From Actinomycetota bacterium (GTDB lineage Bacteria > Actinomycetota > Actinomycetes > Actinomycetales > Microbacteriaceae): a DNA stretch of 17,523 nt. The translations under genes and the position numbers were made by a program. Positions within the stretch are counted from its first letter, which is position 1, and each line of letters starts with the position of its first letter. The DNA lies in assembly GCA_009699665.1 (NCBI GenBank), contig WLNS01000015.1, positions 1 through 17,523 of the forward strand, written 5' to 3'. The notes beneath the pieces are model-generated. The model did not search any database. It saw nothing but the letters and a program-made list of their open reading frames with translations, and was not told where the DNA came from. Positions 7,731 to 14,795 of this stretch are shown here, in pieces.

Positions 7731-8738
7731 ATGTCGCGACCGGTCACGCTCTTCACAGGCCAGTGGGCCGACCTGCCTTTGGAGCAGGTTGCGGAATATG
7801 CGAGTAAGTGGGGTTATGACGGCCTTGAGCTCGCGTGTTGGGGTGACCACCTTGATGTCTGGCGAGCCGCGGAAGACGATGCCTATGTGCAGGACCGCCT
7901 TGAGCTTCTCAAACGCCATAACTTGAAGCTCTATGCCATTTCGAATCACCTGAAGGGTCAAGCCGTTTGTGATGACCCCATCGACTTTCGACACGAGGCG
8001 ATTGTGGGTCACAAAGTGTGGGGCGACGGAGACGCGGAGGGCGTTCGACAGCGCGCCGCCGAGGAGATGAAGCTCACGGGAATCGTGGCGCGCAAATTGG
8101 GTGTCGACACGGTCGTGGGGTTCACGGGCTCAAAAATTTGGCCCTACGTGGCGATGTTCCCGCCGGTGCCAGAAGAGGTCATCGACGCCGGCTATCGGGA
8201 TTTTGCTGATCGCTGGAACCCTATCCTCGATGTTTTCGACGACAACGGCGTTCGGTTTGCCTTTGAGGTTCACCCGGGAGAAATTGCCTACGACTGGTAC
8301 ACGACTGAGCGCGCGCTTGAGGCAATCGGACACCGTCCCGCTTTTGGGCTGAACTGGGACCCCTCGCACATGGTGTGGCAGGGCATCGATCCCGCGGCGT
8401 TCATCCACCATTTTGCGGACCGCATTTACCACGTCGATTGCAAAGACGTCATGATTCGCCCGGCCGATGGTCGACGTGGACAACTCTCGTCCCACTTGCC
8501 CTGGGGTGATCCCCGCCGCACGTGGGACTTCGTCTCGGCGGGACACGGCAGCGTCGATTGGGAGTCGAGTTTTCGCGCCCTGAACAGCATCGGTTACTCG
8601 GGGCCGATATCGATTGAGTGGGAAGACCCCGGTATGGATCGCCTACACGGGGCACCGGAAGCTGTGACGTTCATTCGTGGGTTCCAGTGGGACCCGCCCA
8701 CGGCATCATTTGATTCGGCTTTTTCGAGCAAAGACTGA
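7731..8738 (+). CDS. Sugar phosphate isomerase/epimerase family TIM barrel protein
   Basis: The 335-residue protein belongs to the AP_endonuc_2/xylose-isomerase-like TIM barrels. It opens with a beta strand and WGYDGLELACWGDH (27-40). Likely metal ligands are Glu179 (FAFEVHPGE), Asp210 with His213 (NWDPSHM), the HVDCKD region (234-239) and Glu296 (SIEWED). The family acts on keto-sugars as isomerase, epimerase, dehydratase or beta-eliminating lyase. This longer type is commonly found beside Gfo/Idh dehydrogenases, including in levoglucosan (LgdB-type) and C-glycoside-cleaving systems. The small partner subunit of known C-glycoside lyases is not seen here. AAAGGA at 7719-7724 sets the ATG. It is the last gene of the sugar cluster; coaA converges 22 bases downstream. 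Confidence 0.9.
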   Translation: MSRPVTLFTGQWADLPLEQVAEYASKWGYDGLELACWGDHLDVWRAAEDDAYVQDRLELLKRHNLKLYAISNHLKGQAVCDDPIDFRHEAIVGHKVWGDGDAEGVRQRAAEEMKLTGIVARKLGVDTVVGFTGSKIWPYVAMFPPVPEEVIDAGYRDFADRWNPILDVFDDNGVRFAFEVHPGEIAYDWYTTERALEAIGHRPAFGLNWDPSHMVWQGIDPAAFIHHFADRIYHVDCKDVMIRPADGRRGQLSSHLPWGDPRRTWDFVSAGHGSVDWESSFRALNSIGYSGPISIEWEDPGMDRLHGAPEAVTFIRGFQWDPPTASFDSAFSSKD

Positions 8739-8760
8739 CGCGAAGCTCACGCGCTGTTGG

Positions 8761-9711
8761 CTACAGCTTGCGCAGGTACACCGTGTCGACGGTGTGATCG
8801 CTGGCCTTGCGCAGAATGAGTCGGGCGCGCGAACGGGTGGGGCGGATGTTCTGAACGAGATTGGACTCGTTGGTGCGCTTCCAGATGGTCTGCGCCTCGG
8901 CGATAGCCTCGGTCTCGGTGAGCGAGGCGTAGCGGTGAAAGTACGACTCGGGGTTGCTAAACGCGCTGCGCTGAAGTTGCAAAAAGCGCTCCTGATACCA
9001 GCGTTCGATGTCGTTCATGCGAGCATCGACGTAGACCGAAAAGTCGAACAGGTCGGATAGCGCCAGCGTGCCACCGAGTGAGGGCTGCAGCACGTTGAGA
9101 CCCTCGACGATGAGCACATCCGGGCGCGCTACGGCAATGTGCTCGCCCGGCACGATGTCATAGGTGAGGTGCGAATAGACGGGCGCGTTCACGCTATCGG
9201 CACCGCTCTTGACTTCGCTCACAAACCGGGTGAGGGCGCGTCGATCATAGGACTCGGGGAATCCCTTGCGGTCGAGAATGCCCTGACGCGATAGCTCGGT
9301 GTTGGGCAGCAAGAAGCCGTCGGTGGTCACCAGTTCGACGCGTGGGGTATCGGGCCACCGCGAGAGCAGGTGCTGCAACAGTCGAGACACGGTCGACTTG
9401 CCGACGGCGACCGATCCGGCCACCCCAATCACGAACGGCGTAACGGATGCGGGCTTGCCGAGAAACGCATCGGTAGCGGCCGATAGGCTGCGGCTCGACG
9501 CGGCATACAGCGACAGCAGGCGGCTGAGCGGAAGGTAAACCTCGCGAACCTCGCGCTCGTCGAGTGGGTCGCCCTGGCCGCGCAGCGCGTCAATCTCGGC
9601 CAAGGTGAGGTCGGGCCCGTGATCGGGAGTGAGACCCGCCCACTCGGCGCGCGGAATCTCGACGAACGGCGTTTGGTGCAGGGGCGTGGCGCCGCCGCGT
9701 GAAGTGCTCAC
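8761..9711 (-). CDS. coaA: Pantothenate kinase, type I
   Basis: The 316-residue enzyme phosphorylates pantothenate with ATP, the first step of coenzyme A synthesis. It has the type I pattern: GVAGSVAVGKST (96-107, P-loop), VTTDGFLLPN (128-137) with Asp131, RKGFPESYD (148-156), PVYSHLTYDIVPG (177-189) and VEGLNVLQP (202-210). The length is normal for the family. The start is GTG at 9711-9709. CAGAAT lies 6 bases before that GTG on the minus strand and could be the -10 box of a leaderless transcript, but this is weak. The gene diverges from glmS over 75 bases and converges with the sugar cluster. Only a short imperfect hairpin (8753-8757 with 8763-8767) lies between the stops. Confidence 0.96.
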   Translation of the reverse strand: MSTSRGGATPLHQTPFVEIPRAEWAGLTPDHGPDLTLAEIDALRGQGDPLDEREVREVYLPLSRLLSLYAASSRSLSAATDAFLGKPASVTPFVIGVAGSVAVGKSTVSRLLQHLLSRWPDTPRVELVTTDGFLLPNTELSRQGILDRKGFPESYDRRALTRFVSEVKSGADSVNAPVYSHLTYDIVPGEHIAVARPDVLIVEGLNVLQPSLGGTLALSDLFDFSVYVDARMNDIERWYQERFLQLQRSAFSNPESYFHRYASLTETEAIAEAQTIWKRTNESNLVQNIRPTRSRARLILRKASDHTVDTVYLRKL

Positions 9712-9773
9712 GCGTCCATTCTGCCCGACCCGGCGCCCCTCGCCTCATCGGAGGAACAAACCCGGCAAACGCC

Positions 9774-9786
9774 TAGACTTAGGGCT
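9774..9786 (+). promoter_or_regulatory. Leaderless-type -10 box before glmS
   Basis: TAGACT at 9774-9779 fits the TANNNT -10 consensus and ends 7 bases before the ATG of glmS, which has no Shine-Dalgarno sequence in front of it. Transcription would begin at or next to the A of the start codon, giving a leaderless mRNA, a common arrangement in actinobacteria. No clear -35 box was seen. Confidence 0.6.
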
Positions 9787-11637
9787 ATGTGCGGGATTGT
9801 TGGCTACGTCGGAACGCAAAGTACGGTCGACGTGCTTGTCGCGGGCCTGAAACGGCAGGAATACCGCGGATATGACTCCGCCGGGATTGCCATCATCGCC
9901 AACGACGGCACGATTTCGAGCGCCAAGAAGGCCGGAAAACTGCAGGCCCTCGTTGACGAACTGGCTGCACACCCCGTTCGTGAAGGAGCGACAGGAATTG
10001 GACACACGCGGTGGGCCACGCACGGCGCTCCCAGTGATGTGAACGCGCATCCGCACCTTGCCGATGACGGCAAATTGGCCCTCATCCACAATGGAATAAT
10101 CGAGAATTTTTCTGAGCTGCGGGCAGAAATGCTGGCGGCCGGGCACGACTTCGTGAGTGAGACGGACACCGAGGTAGCCGCTGTTCTGGTGGGGCATCTG
10201 TATCGCGAGACGGGCGATTTGCGTGCCGCCTTCGCTCGGGCCGTCATTCGCATGCACGGAGCATTCACGCTGCTGGCGATGCACAGTGACGAACCCGGGC
10301 TCATCGTGGCCGCCCGACACAATTCGCCCCTCATCGTGGGTTTTGGTGACGGCGAGAATTTTCTGGGTTCCGATGTCGCGGCGTTTGTGGCACACACGCA
10401 CCGGGCAGCGGCTGTGGGACAAGACCAGATTGTCGCGATCACGAGCGATGCGGTGACCGTCACTGATTTCGCGGGTCACTCGGTGATGCTCGATGAGTTT
10501 GAGGTCGCATGGGATGCCTCCGCGAGCGACAAGGGCGGCTGGTCGAGCTTTATGGCCAAAGAGATCACCGAGAATCCTGATGCGGTGGCGAATACTATTC
10601 GGGGCCGAATCGACGCAGGCCTGGTGACTATTCCCGAGCTCGCCGAGCTCGGCGATGATTTCCTGAAGGGGATTTCACGCATCATCGTCGTGGCGTGCGG
10701 CACGGCCTCGTATGCCGGCATGGTGGGCGCCTATGCGATCGAGCAATGGGCGCGCATCCCGGTCGACGTGCAACTGAGTCACGAGTTCAGATACCGTGAC
10801 CCCGTGGTGGATGCATCCACCCTGGTGATCTCGATTAGCCAGTCCGGCGAGACAATGGACACCCTGATGGCCGTCAAGTACGCACAGGAGCACGGAGCAC
10901 GAGCCATCTCCATCTGCAATTCTCAGGGCGCCACAATTCCGCGTGAGTCTGATGCCGTCATCTACACCCACGCCGGTCCCGAGGTGGCGGTGGCGTCGAC
11001 CAAGGCGTTCGTGGCTCAAATCACGGGACTCTATCTGTTCGCCCTTCATGCCGCTCGGGTGCGTGAAACACTCACACACGAGGATCTGACGCACAATGCG
11101 GCCGAGCTGGAAGCCGTTCCGGCAAAGATCGAGCAGGTCCTGACAACCGGCAGCACGGTGGCACAGCTCGCCAAGTGGATGAGTGACACACCGGCCGTCT
11201 TGTTCCTCGGGCGCAACGTCGGCTATCCGATCGCGCTCGAGGGCGCTCTCAAGCTCAAGGAGCTGGCCTACATACATTCGGAAGGCTTTGCCGCGGGCGA
11301 ACTCAAGCACGGCCCCATCGCTCTCATCGATCACGGGCAGCCCGTCTTTGTGATTGTGCCCAGCCCGCGCAAGTCCGCCGTCATTCACGCCAAAGTGATC
11401 TCGAACATTCAAGAGATCCGTGCGCGCGGAGCCCGAGTGATTGCGATCGCCGAACAGGGTGACGCAGCCGTCTTGCCATTCGCCGATGAGGTCATTCAGA
11501 TTCCCTTGGCCGATCCGCTCTTTGAACCGTTCCTTGCTGTCATCCCTCTGCAGATATTTGCCATGGAGTTGGCTCACGCCAAGGGCCTCGATGTTGATCA
11601 GCCCCGCAACCTGGCTAAATCGGTGACGGTCGAGTAA
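9787..11637 (+). CDS. glmS: Glutamine--fructose-6-phosphate aminotransferase (isomerizing)
   Basis: The 616-residue enzyme makes glucosamine-6-phosphate from fructose-6-phosphate and glutamine, the entry to peptidoglycan amino-sugar synthesis. It begins MCGIVGYVG, with Cys2 exposed as the glutamine-hydrolysing nucleophile after Met removal. The glutaminase domain continues with HTRWATHG (73-80). Two SIS domains follow, with CGTASYAG (about 304), SQSGETMDT (about 351), LGRNVGYPIALEGALKLKE (about 473) and SEGFAAGELKHGP (about 498). It ends in the typical DQPRNLAKSVTVE. The start has no ribosome-binding site but sits behind a leaderless-type -10 box. It is first in the operon, with acpS 3 bases downstream. 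No glmS ribozyme can lie in the 75-base upstream gap. Confidence 0.98.
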   Translation: MCGIVGYVGTQSTVDVLVAGLKRQEYRGYDSAGIAIIANDGTISSAKKAGKLQALVDELAAHPVREGATGIGHTRWATHGAPSDVNAHPHLADDGKLALIHNGIIENFSELRAEMLAAGHDFVSETDTEVAAVLVGHLYRETGDLRAAFARAVIRMHGAFTLLAMHSDEPGLIVAARHNSPLIVGFGDGENFLGSDVAAFVAHTHRAAAVGQDQIVAITSDAVTVTDFAGHSVMLDEFEVAWDASASDKGGWSSFMAKEITENPDAVANTIRGRIDAGLVTIPELAELGDDFLKGISRIIVVACGTASYAGMVGAYAIEQWARIPVDVQLSHEFRYRDPVVDASTLVISISQSGETMDTLMAVKYAQEHGARAISICNSQGATIPRESDAVIYTHAGPEVAVASTKAFVAQITGLYLFALHAARVRETLTHEDLTHNAAELEAVPAKIEQVLTTGSTVAQLAKWMSDTPAVLFLGRNVGYPIALEGALKLKELAYIHSEGFAAGELKHGPIALIDHGQPVFVIVPSPRKSAVIHAKVISNIQEIRARGARVIAIAEQGDAAVLPFADEVIQIPLADPLFEPFLAVIPLQIFAMELAHAKGLDVDQPRNLAKSVTVE

Positions 11638-11640
11638 CCC

Positions 11641-12000
11641 GTGATTGTCGGCATCGGCGTAGACATCGTGGATCTGGAACGGTTTGAACGCGCCGTGGCT
11701 CGCACGCCACGTCTCGTCGACCGCCTCTTCACCCCCGCTGAGCGAACCCTGCCCCTTCGGTCGCTCGCGGCGCGTTTCGCCGCCAAAGAGGCGTTTATCA
11801 AGGCCATGGGTGGATCGGGTGACGCATCGTGGCAAGAGATGGAAGTGGTGCAGGCGTCCTCGGGGGCCCCGCGTTTTCAACTCAGTGGCCAGGCTGCCGA
11901 ACTCGCACTCGGCAACGGGGTGACGAATCTTCAACTGTCGCTGACCCACGATGGGGCGAACGCCATGGCGTTCGTGATCGCGGAGGGGGACGTTCAATGA
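11641..12000 (+). CDS. acpS: Holo-[acyl-carrier-protein] synthase
   Basis: The 119-residue protein transfers 4'-phosphopantetheine from coenzyme A to acyl carrier protein, activating fatty acid synthesis. It has the AcpS motifs GIGVDIVDLERF (4-15) with magnesium-binding Asp8, FAAKEAFIKAMG (46-57) with Glu50 and Lys54, and SLTHDGANAMAFV (100-112). The length is usual for the family. It starts with GTG three bases after the glmS stop and overlaps the alr ATG by four bases (ATGA), so it is likely translated by coupling. Its coenzyme A donor pathway begins with the coaA product encoded nearby. Confidence 0.96.
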   Translation: MIVGIGVDIVDLERFERAVARTPRLVDRLFTPAERTLPLRSLAARFAAKEAFIKAMGGSGDASWQEMEVVQASSGAPRFQLSGQAAELALGNGVTNLQLSLTHDGANAMAFVIAEGDVQ

Positions 12001-13121
12001 TCGGGCCTGAGTTTCGCGAGATTCAGATTGACCTCGGTGCTCTGCGCCGCAATGTGGCTCACCTCAAGACGGTCATCGGTGTCGAACACCTGATGATCGT
12101 GGTCAAGGCCGACGCCTACGGGCACGGCATGATCCCGTGCGCACGAACGGCGGTTGATGCGGGCGCAGATTGGCTCGGCGTAGCCGATATTCACGAGGCC
12201 CTGGCGTTGCGCCAGGCAGGCATTCAGGTGCCCGTGTTGGCCTGGTTGCACTCGCCGAGGGAAGACTTTCAGGAGGCCCTCGCGAACCGCATCACTGTCG
12301 GCATCTCATCGCTCGCGCAGCTCGACGCGGTGGCGAGCGCCTCGTATGCGTGGGAAGACGGCCCGGCACCCGTGCATCTCAAACTCGACACCGGCCTGAG
12401 TCGCAACGGCATTGCCCCCGAGGAGTGGCGTCGCGTCTTTGAACGTGCGGCCTATCTCGAGGGCGACGGGGCCATCAGGGTGCAGGGAATATTTAGTCAC
12501 CTTGCCGGGGCTGGCCCGCAGGCTGACCTGGCCGCTCACGTTTTGTTTGAAGAGGGTATTGCTCACGCTCGGGATGCGGGTCTGAATCCCACAATGATTC
12601 ATATTGCTGCTACGGCCACAGCAGTCACCTCCACGTCCATGAGGTACAACATGGTCCGCATTGGCATTGGCGCCTACGGTGTTTCGCCGGACGACTCGAC
12701 CCCCGTGGCCGACATGGGATTGACCCCCGTGATGACGGTGCGGTCGCGCGTCGCCGCCGTGCGCAAAGTTCCGGCGGGAGTGGGGGTCTCATACGAATAT
12801 GCCTACGTCACCAACCAACCCACGACTCTCGCTCTCGTGCCCCTGGGCTATGCCGAGGGCATACCTCGCTCGGCATCGAACAACGCTCCCGTCAACGTAG
12901 CGGGGCAGATTCGAACCATCTCGGGGCGTGTTGCCATGGATCAGTTCATCGTCGACATGGGCAGTGAATGGGTGGCGGTGGGTGACCCGGTCGTCGTCTT
13001 TGGTGACCCCAAGCGCGGGCATCCCAGCGTGTCGGACTTTGCTCGGGCCTGCGGCACCATCGGCTATGAAATCGTCACGCGCATGGGCGGACGCTGCGTG
13101 CGCGTTTACGTGGAGCTGTAG
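11997..13121 (+). CDS. alr: Alanine racemase
   Basis: The 374-residue PLP enzyme interconverts L- and D-alanine for peptidoglycan. VVKADAYGHG (35-44) gives the PLP-binding Lys37, and GVSYEYAY (263-270) gives the second catalytic base, Tyr266. LKLDTGLSRNG (128-138), RIGIGAYG (221-228) and PLGYAEGIPR (282-291) are family elements, and the C-terminal beta domain is complete. The ATG at 11997 sits in the acpS stop (ATGA), with GGAGGGGGA beginning at 11982. The frame is open further upstream to 11829, but that part lies wholly inside acpS and is not Alr-like. In HIAATATAV (202-210) the usual Asn-Ser of the phosphate-binding loop appears as Ala-Thr. Confidence 0.97.
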   Translation: MIGPEFREIQIDLGALRRNVAHLKTVIGVEHLMIVVKADAYGHGMIPCARTAVDAGADWLGVADIHEALALRQAGIQVPVLAWLHSPREDFQEALANRITVGISSLAQLDAVASASYAWEDGPAPVHLKLDTGLSRNGIAPEEWRRVFERAAYLEGDGAIRVQGIFSHLAGAGPQADLAAHVLFEEGIAHARDAGLNPTMIHIAATATAVTSTSMRYNMVRIGIGAYGVSPDDSTPVADMGLTPVMTVRSRVAAVRKVPAGVGVSYEYAYVTNQPTTLALVPLGYAEGIPRSASNNAPVNVAGQIRTISGRVAMDQFIVDMGSEWVAVGDPVVVFGDPKRGHPSVSDFARACGTIGYEIVTRMGGRCVRVYVEL

Positions 13122-13645
13122 TGAACGCGGTCAACCGTGTGGTGGCCACGCCGGAAGAAATGCATCGACTGGGCCGTGAGGTGGCTGCTGTTTTGCGCGC
13201 GGGAGACGTTGTGGTGTTGACCGGTGATTTGGGTGCCGGAAAAACAACGCTAGCGAGGGGCCTGGGCGCGGGTTTGAGCGTGATCGGTGCCGTGACCTCG
13301 CCCACTTTTGTGATTGCGCGCACGCATCCGCGTGCTGATCATCTGGCTCCTCTCGTGCACGTCGATGCCTACCGCCTGAGTGACCCGAGGGAGCTCGATG
13401 ACCTCGACATTGACTTTGCGGGCTCGATTGTGGTGGTGGAGTGGGGCAAAGACATGGTGGAACCCCTGGCCCCGCAGCGCTTGGAGATTGATATCGATCG
13501 TCGGCGCGGAGAGCGAGCGGGCACGCTCGCGACATCAGGTGTGAGCGCGGACGCGGGTTCGCAGTCCGAGATGGATAGTGATGCCGAACCGCGCGTCGTG
13601 ACCATTCGATCCGTGGGCGAACGCTGGACAGGGGTCACGTGGTGA
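13121..13645 (+). CDS. tsaE: tRNA t6A biosynthesis ATPase TsaE
   Basis: The 174-residue P-loop protein supports the TsaB-TsaD complex in making N6-threonylcarbamoyladenosine on tRNAs that read ANN codons. It has Walker A GDLGAGKTT (35-43), TSPTFVI (59-65), HVDAYRL (80-86) and VVVEWGK (104-110). The GTG start shares its first base with the last base of the alr stop codon, and GGAG lies at 13112-13115. Residues about 128-157 are a polar Arg- then Ser/Asp/Glu-rich insert before the last beta strands, longer than in compact TsaE proteins of about 150 residues. The gene overlaps tsaB by up to 7 bases. Confidence 0.95.
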   Translation: MNAVNRVVATPEEMHRLGREVAAVLRAGDVVVLTGDLGAGKTTLARGLGAGLSVIGAVTSPTFVIARTHPRADHLAPLVHVDAYRLSDPRELDDLDIDFAGSIVVVEWGKDMVEPLAPQRLEIDIDRRRGERAGTLATSGVSADAGSQSEMDSDAEPRVVTIRSVGERWTGVTW

Positions 13646-14280
13646 TTCTGGCCATCGACACCTCGGCGGGCACGAGCGTTGCCCTGGTCGCTCATAACGG
13701 GGAGGTGCTGGCGACGCACGACACGCTCGACACGATGCGGCATGCCGAAGTCGTCGGCCAGGCCATCATGAACGTGCTGGCTGACGCGGGGGTTTCGGCG
13801 TCGGAGGTTACGCTGGTGGCCGGTGGGGTGGGCCCCGGTCCTTTCACGGGGTTGCGGGTCGGTCTGGCGGCGGCTGTGGCGTTTGCCACTGCTCGCGGCA
13901 TCGATCTTCATCCCACCGTGAGCCATGATGCGATAGCGCGAGGCTGGTTTGAGCAGCAGGGTTCCGGCGACCTGACCATTGGCCTGAGGGTGGTCACCGA
14001 TGCGCGACGCAAAGAGGTCTACTGGTCTGACTATGCGGGCCTCACATCGGGCATTCCTGTTCGGCTGACCGGCCCCGCTGTGGCCAAACCCGATGACCTG
14101 CCGCCACCTGTCGGTGAGGGTTCCCTCAACACGGTTAACGCCGCTGCGGTGTCGGCAATCCAGCTCGCGCTCGTGGCTCGCGCAGAACAGGGCTCGGGCA
14201 TAACGCGGGCCTTTCAACCGCTCTATCTGCGCTCTCCGGACGTGACCCTGTCACAAGGGCCCAAGCGGGTGAGTTCGTGA
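13639..14280 (+). CDS. tsaB: tRNA t6A biosynthesis protein TsaB
   Basis: The 213-residue ASKHA-fold protein is the non-catalytic partner of TsaD in t6A synthesis. ILAIDTSAGTSVAL (3-16) is the phosphate-1 strand-loop, and VAGGVGPGPFTGLRVGLA is the conserved GPGxFTGLRxG segment. Two GTG codons in a row (13639 and 13642) can start it. The second would form a GTGA overlap with the tsaE stop, the same pattern as the next junctions, so either is possible. It also overlaps rimI by four bases (GTGA at 14277-14280). Confidence 0.95.
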   Translation: MVILAIDTSAGTSVALVAHNGEVLATHDTLDTMRHAEVVGQAIMNVLADAGVSASEVTLVAGGVGPGPFTGLRVGLAAAVAFATARGIDLHPTVSHDAIARGWFEQQGSGDLTIGLRVVTDARRKEVYWSDYAGLTSGIPVRLTGPAVAKPDDLPPPVGEGSLNTVNAAAVSAIQLALVARAEQGSGITRAFQPLYLRSPDVTLSQGPKRVSS

Positions 14281-14795
14281 GCTCGCTGATTACTCTGCGC
14301 GGCGCGCAGGAGAGCGATCTTGACGCCGTGATGCTGCTCGAATCGAGCACATTCGCCGGTGACGCTTGGCCGCGCGAAATGATGCGTGCCGAACTTGCCA
14401 ACCCTCACGGCCACTACCTCGTGGCTGAGATGATGCATGCGTCGCTCGTGGTCGGCTATGCCGGCCTGCTGTGTCCCCGCGACTCGGGCGATGGCGACAT
14501 TCAAACCATCGCCGTGTCTCACGAGATGCGCGGCCAGGGGGTCGGTCGCTCACTATTGGTCGCGCTCATCAGCGAAGCACGCGATCGAGGAGCCACGCGT
14601 ATCTTTCTTGAGGTGCGCGCCGATAACGATCCGGCCCAGGCCCTGTATCGCAATCTCGGATTCATTCCCATCGGGGTGCGCAAGGGCTACTACCAGCCGG
14701 ATGGAGTGGATGCCGTCTCGATGCGCCTGGACCTCGGCGTCTCTGCCCGTCCTGGTTCGCGCTCGCCGGGCGAAGAAATGGAGGGGGCCTGTTGA
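14277..14795 (+). CDS. rimI: Ribosomal protein S18-alanine N-acetyltransferase-like GNAT
   Basis: The 172-residue GNAT acetyltransferase has the acetyl-CoA loop RGQGVGRS (85-92), the strand-helix IFLEVRADNDPAQALYRNLGF (109-129, split around Glu112 and Tyr124) and VRKGYYQ (134-140). In many bacteria rimI lies beside tsaB and tsaD, as here. Known RimI proteins acetylate the N-terminus of ribosomal protein S18, sometimes with a wider target range in actinobacteria. The GTG start overlaps the tsaB stop. About 18 polar residues extend past the GNAT fold. Its end overlaps tsaD by four bases. Confidence 0.92.
   Translation: MSSLITLRGAQESDLDAVMLLESSTFAGDAWPREMMRAELANPHGHYLVAEMMHASLVVGYAGLLCPRDSGDGDIQTIAVSHEMRGQGVGRSLLVALISEARDRGATRIFLEVRADNDPAQALYRNLGFIPIGVRKGYYQPDGVDAVSMRLDLGVSARPGSRSPGEEMEGAC

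Noticed and set aside
7731..8738. C-glycoside-cleaving lyase subunit as a firm call
   Set aside because: The fold fits, but the small partner subunit is absent from the visible cluster, so only a general family call is supported.
9712..9786. A glmS ribozyme or riboswitch before glmS
   Set aside because: The gap to the divergent coaA is only 75 bases and the start looks leaderless, so there is no room for one.
11829..11996. Upstream extension of alanine racemase
   Set aside because: It lies completely within acpS in another frame. The ATG at 11997 has a strong ribosome site and an ATGA overlap.
10675..11997. A 440-codon open frame on the minus strand opposite glmS and acpS
   Set aside because: It is antisense to well-recognised glmS and acpS sequence, has no family motifs and is explained by codon bias in GC-rich DNA.
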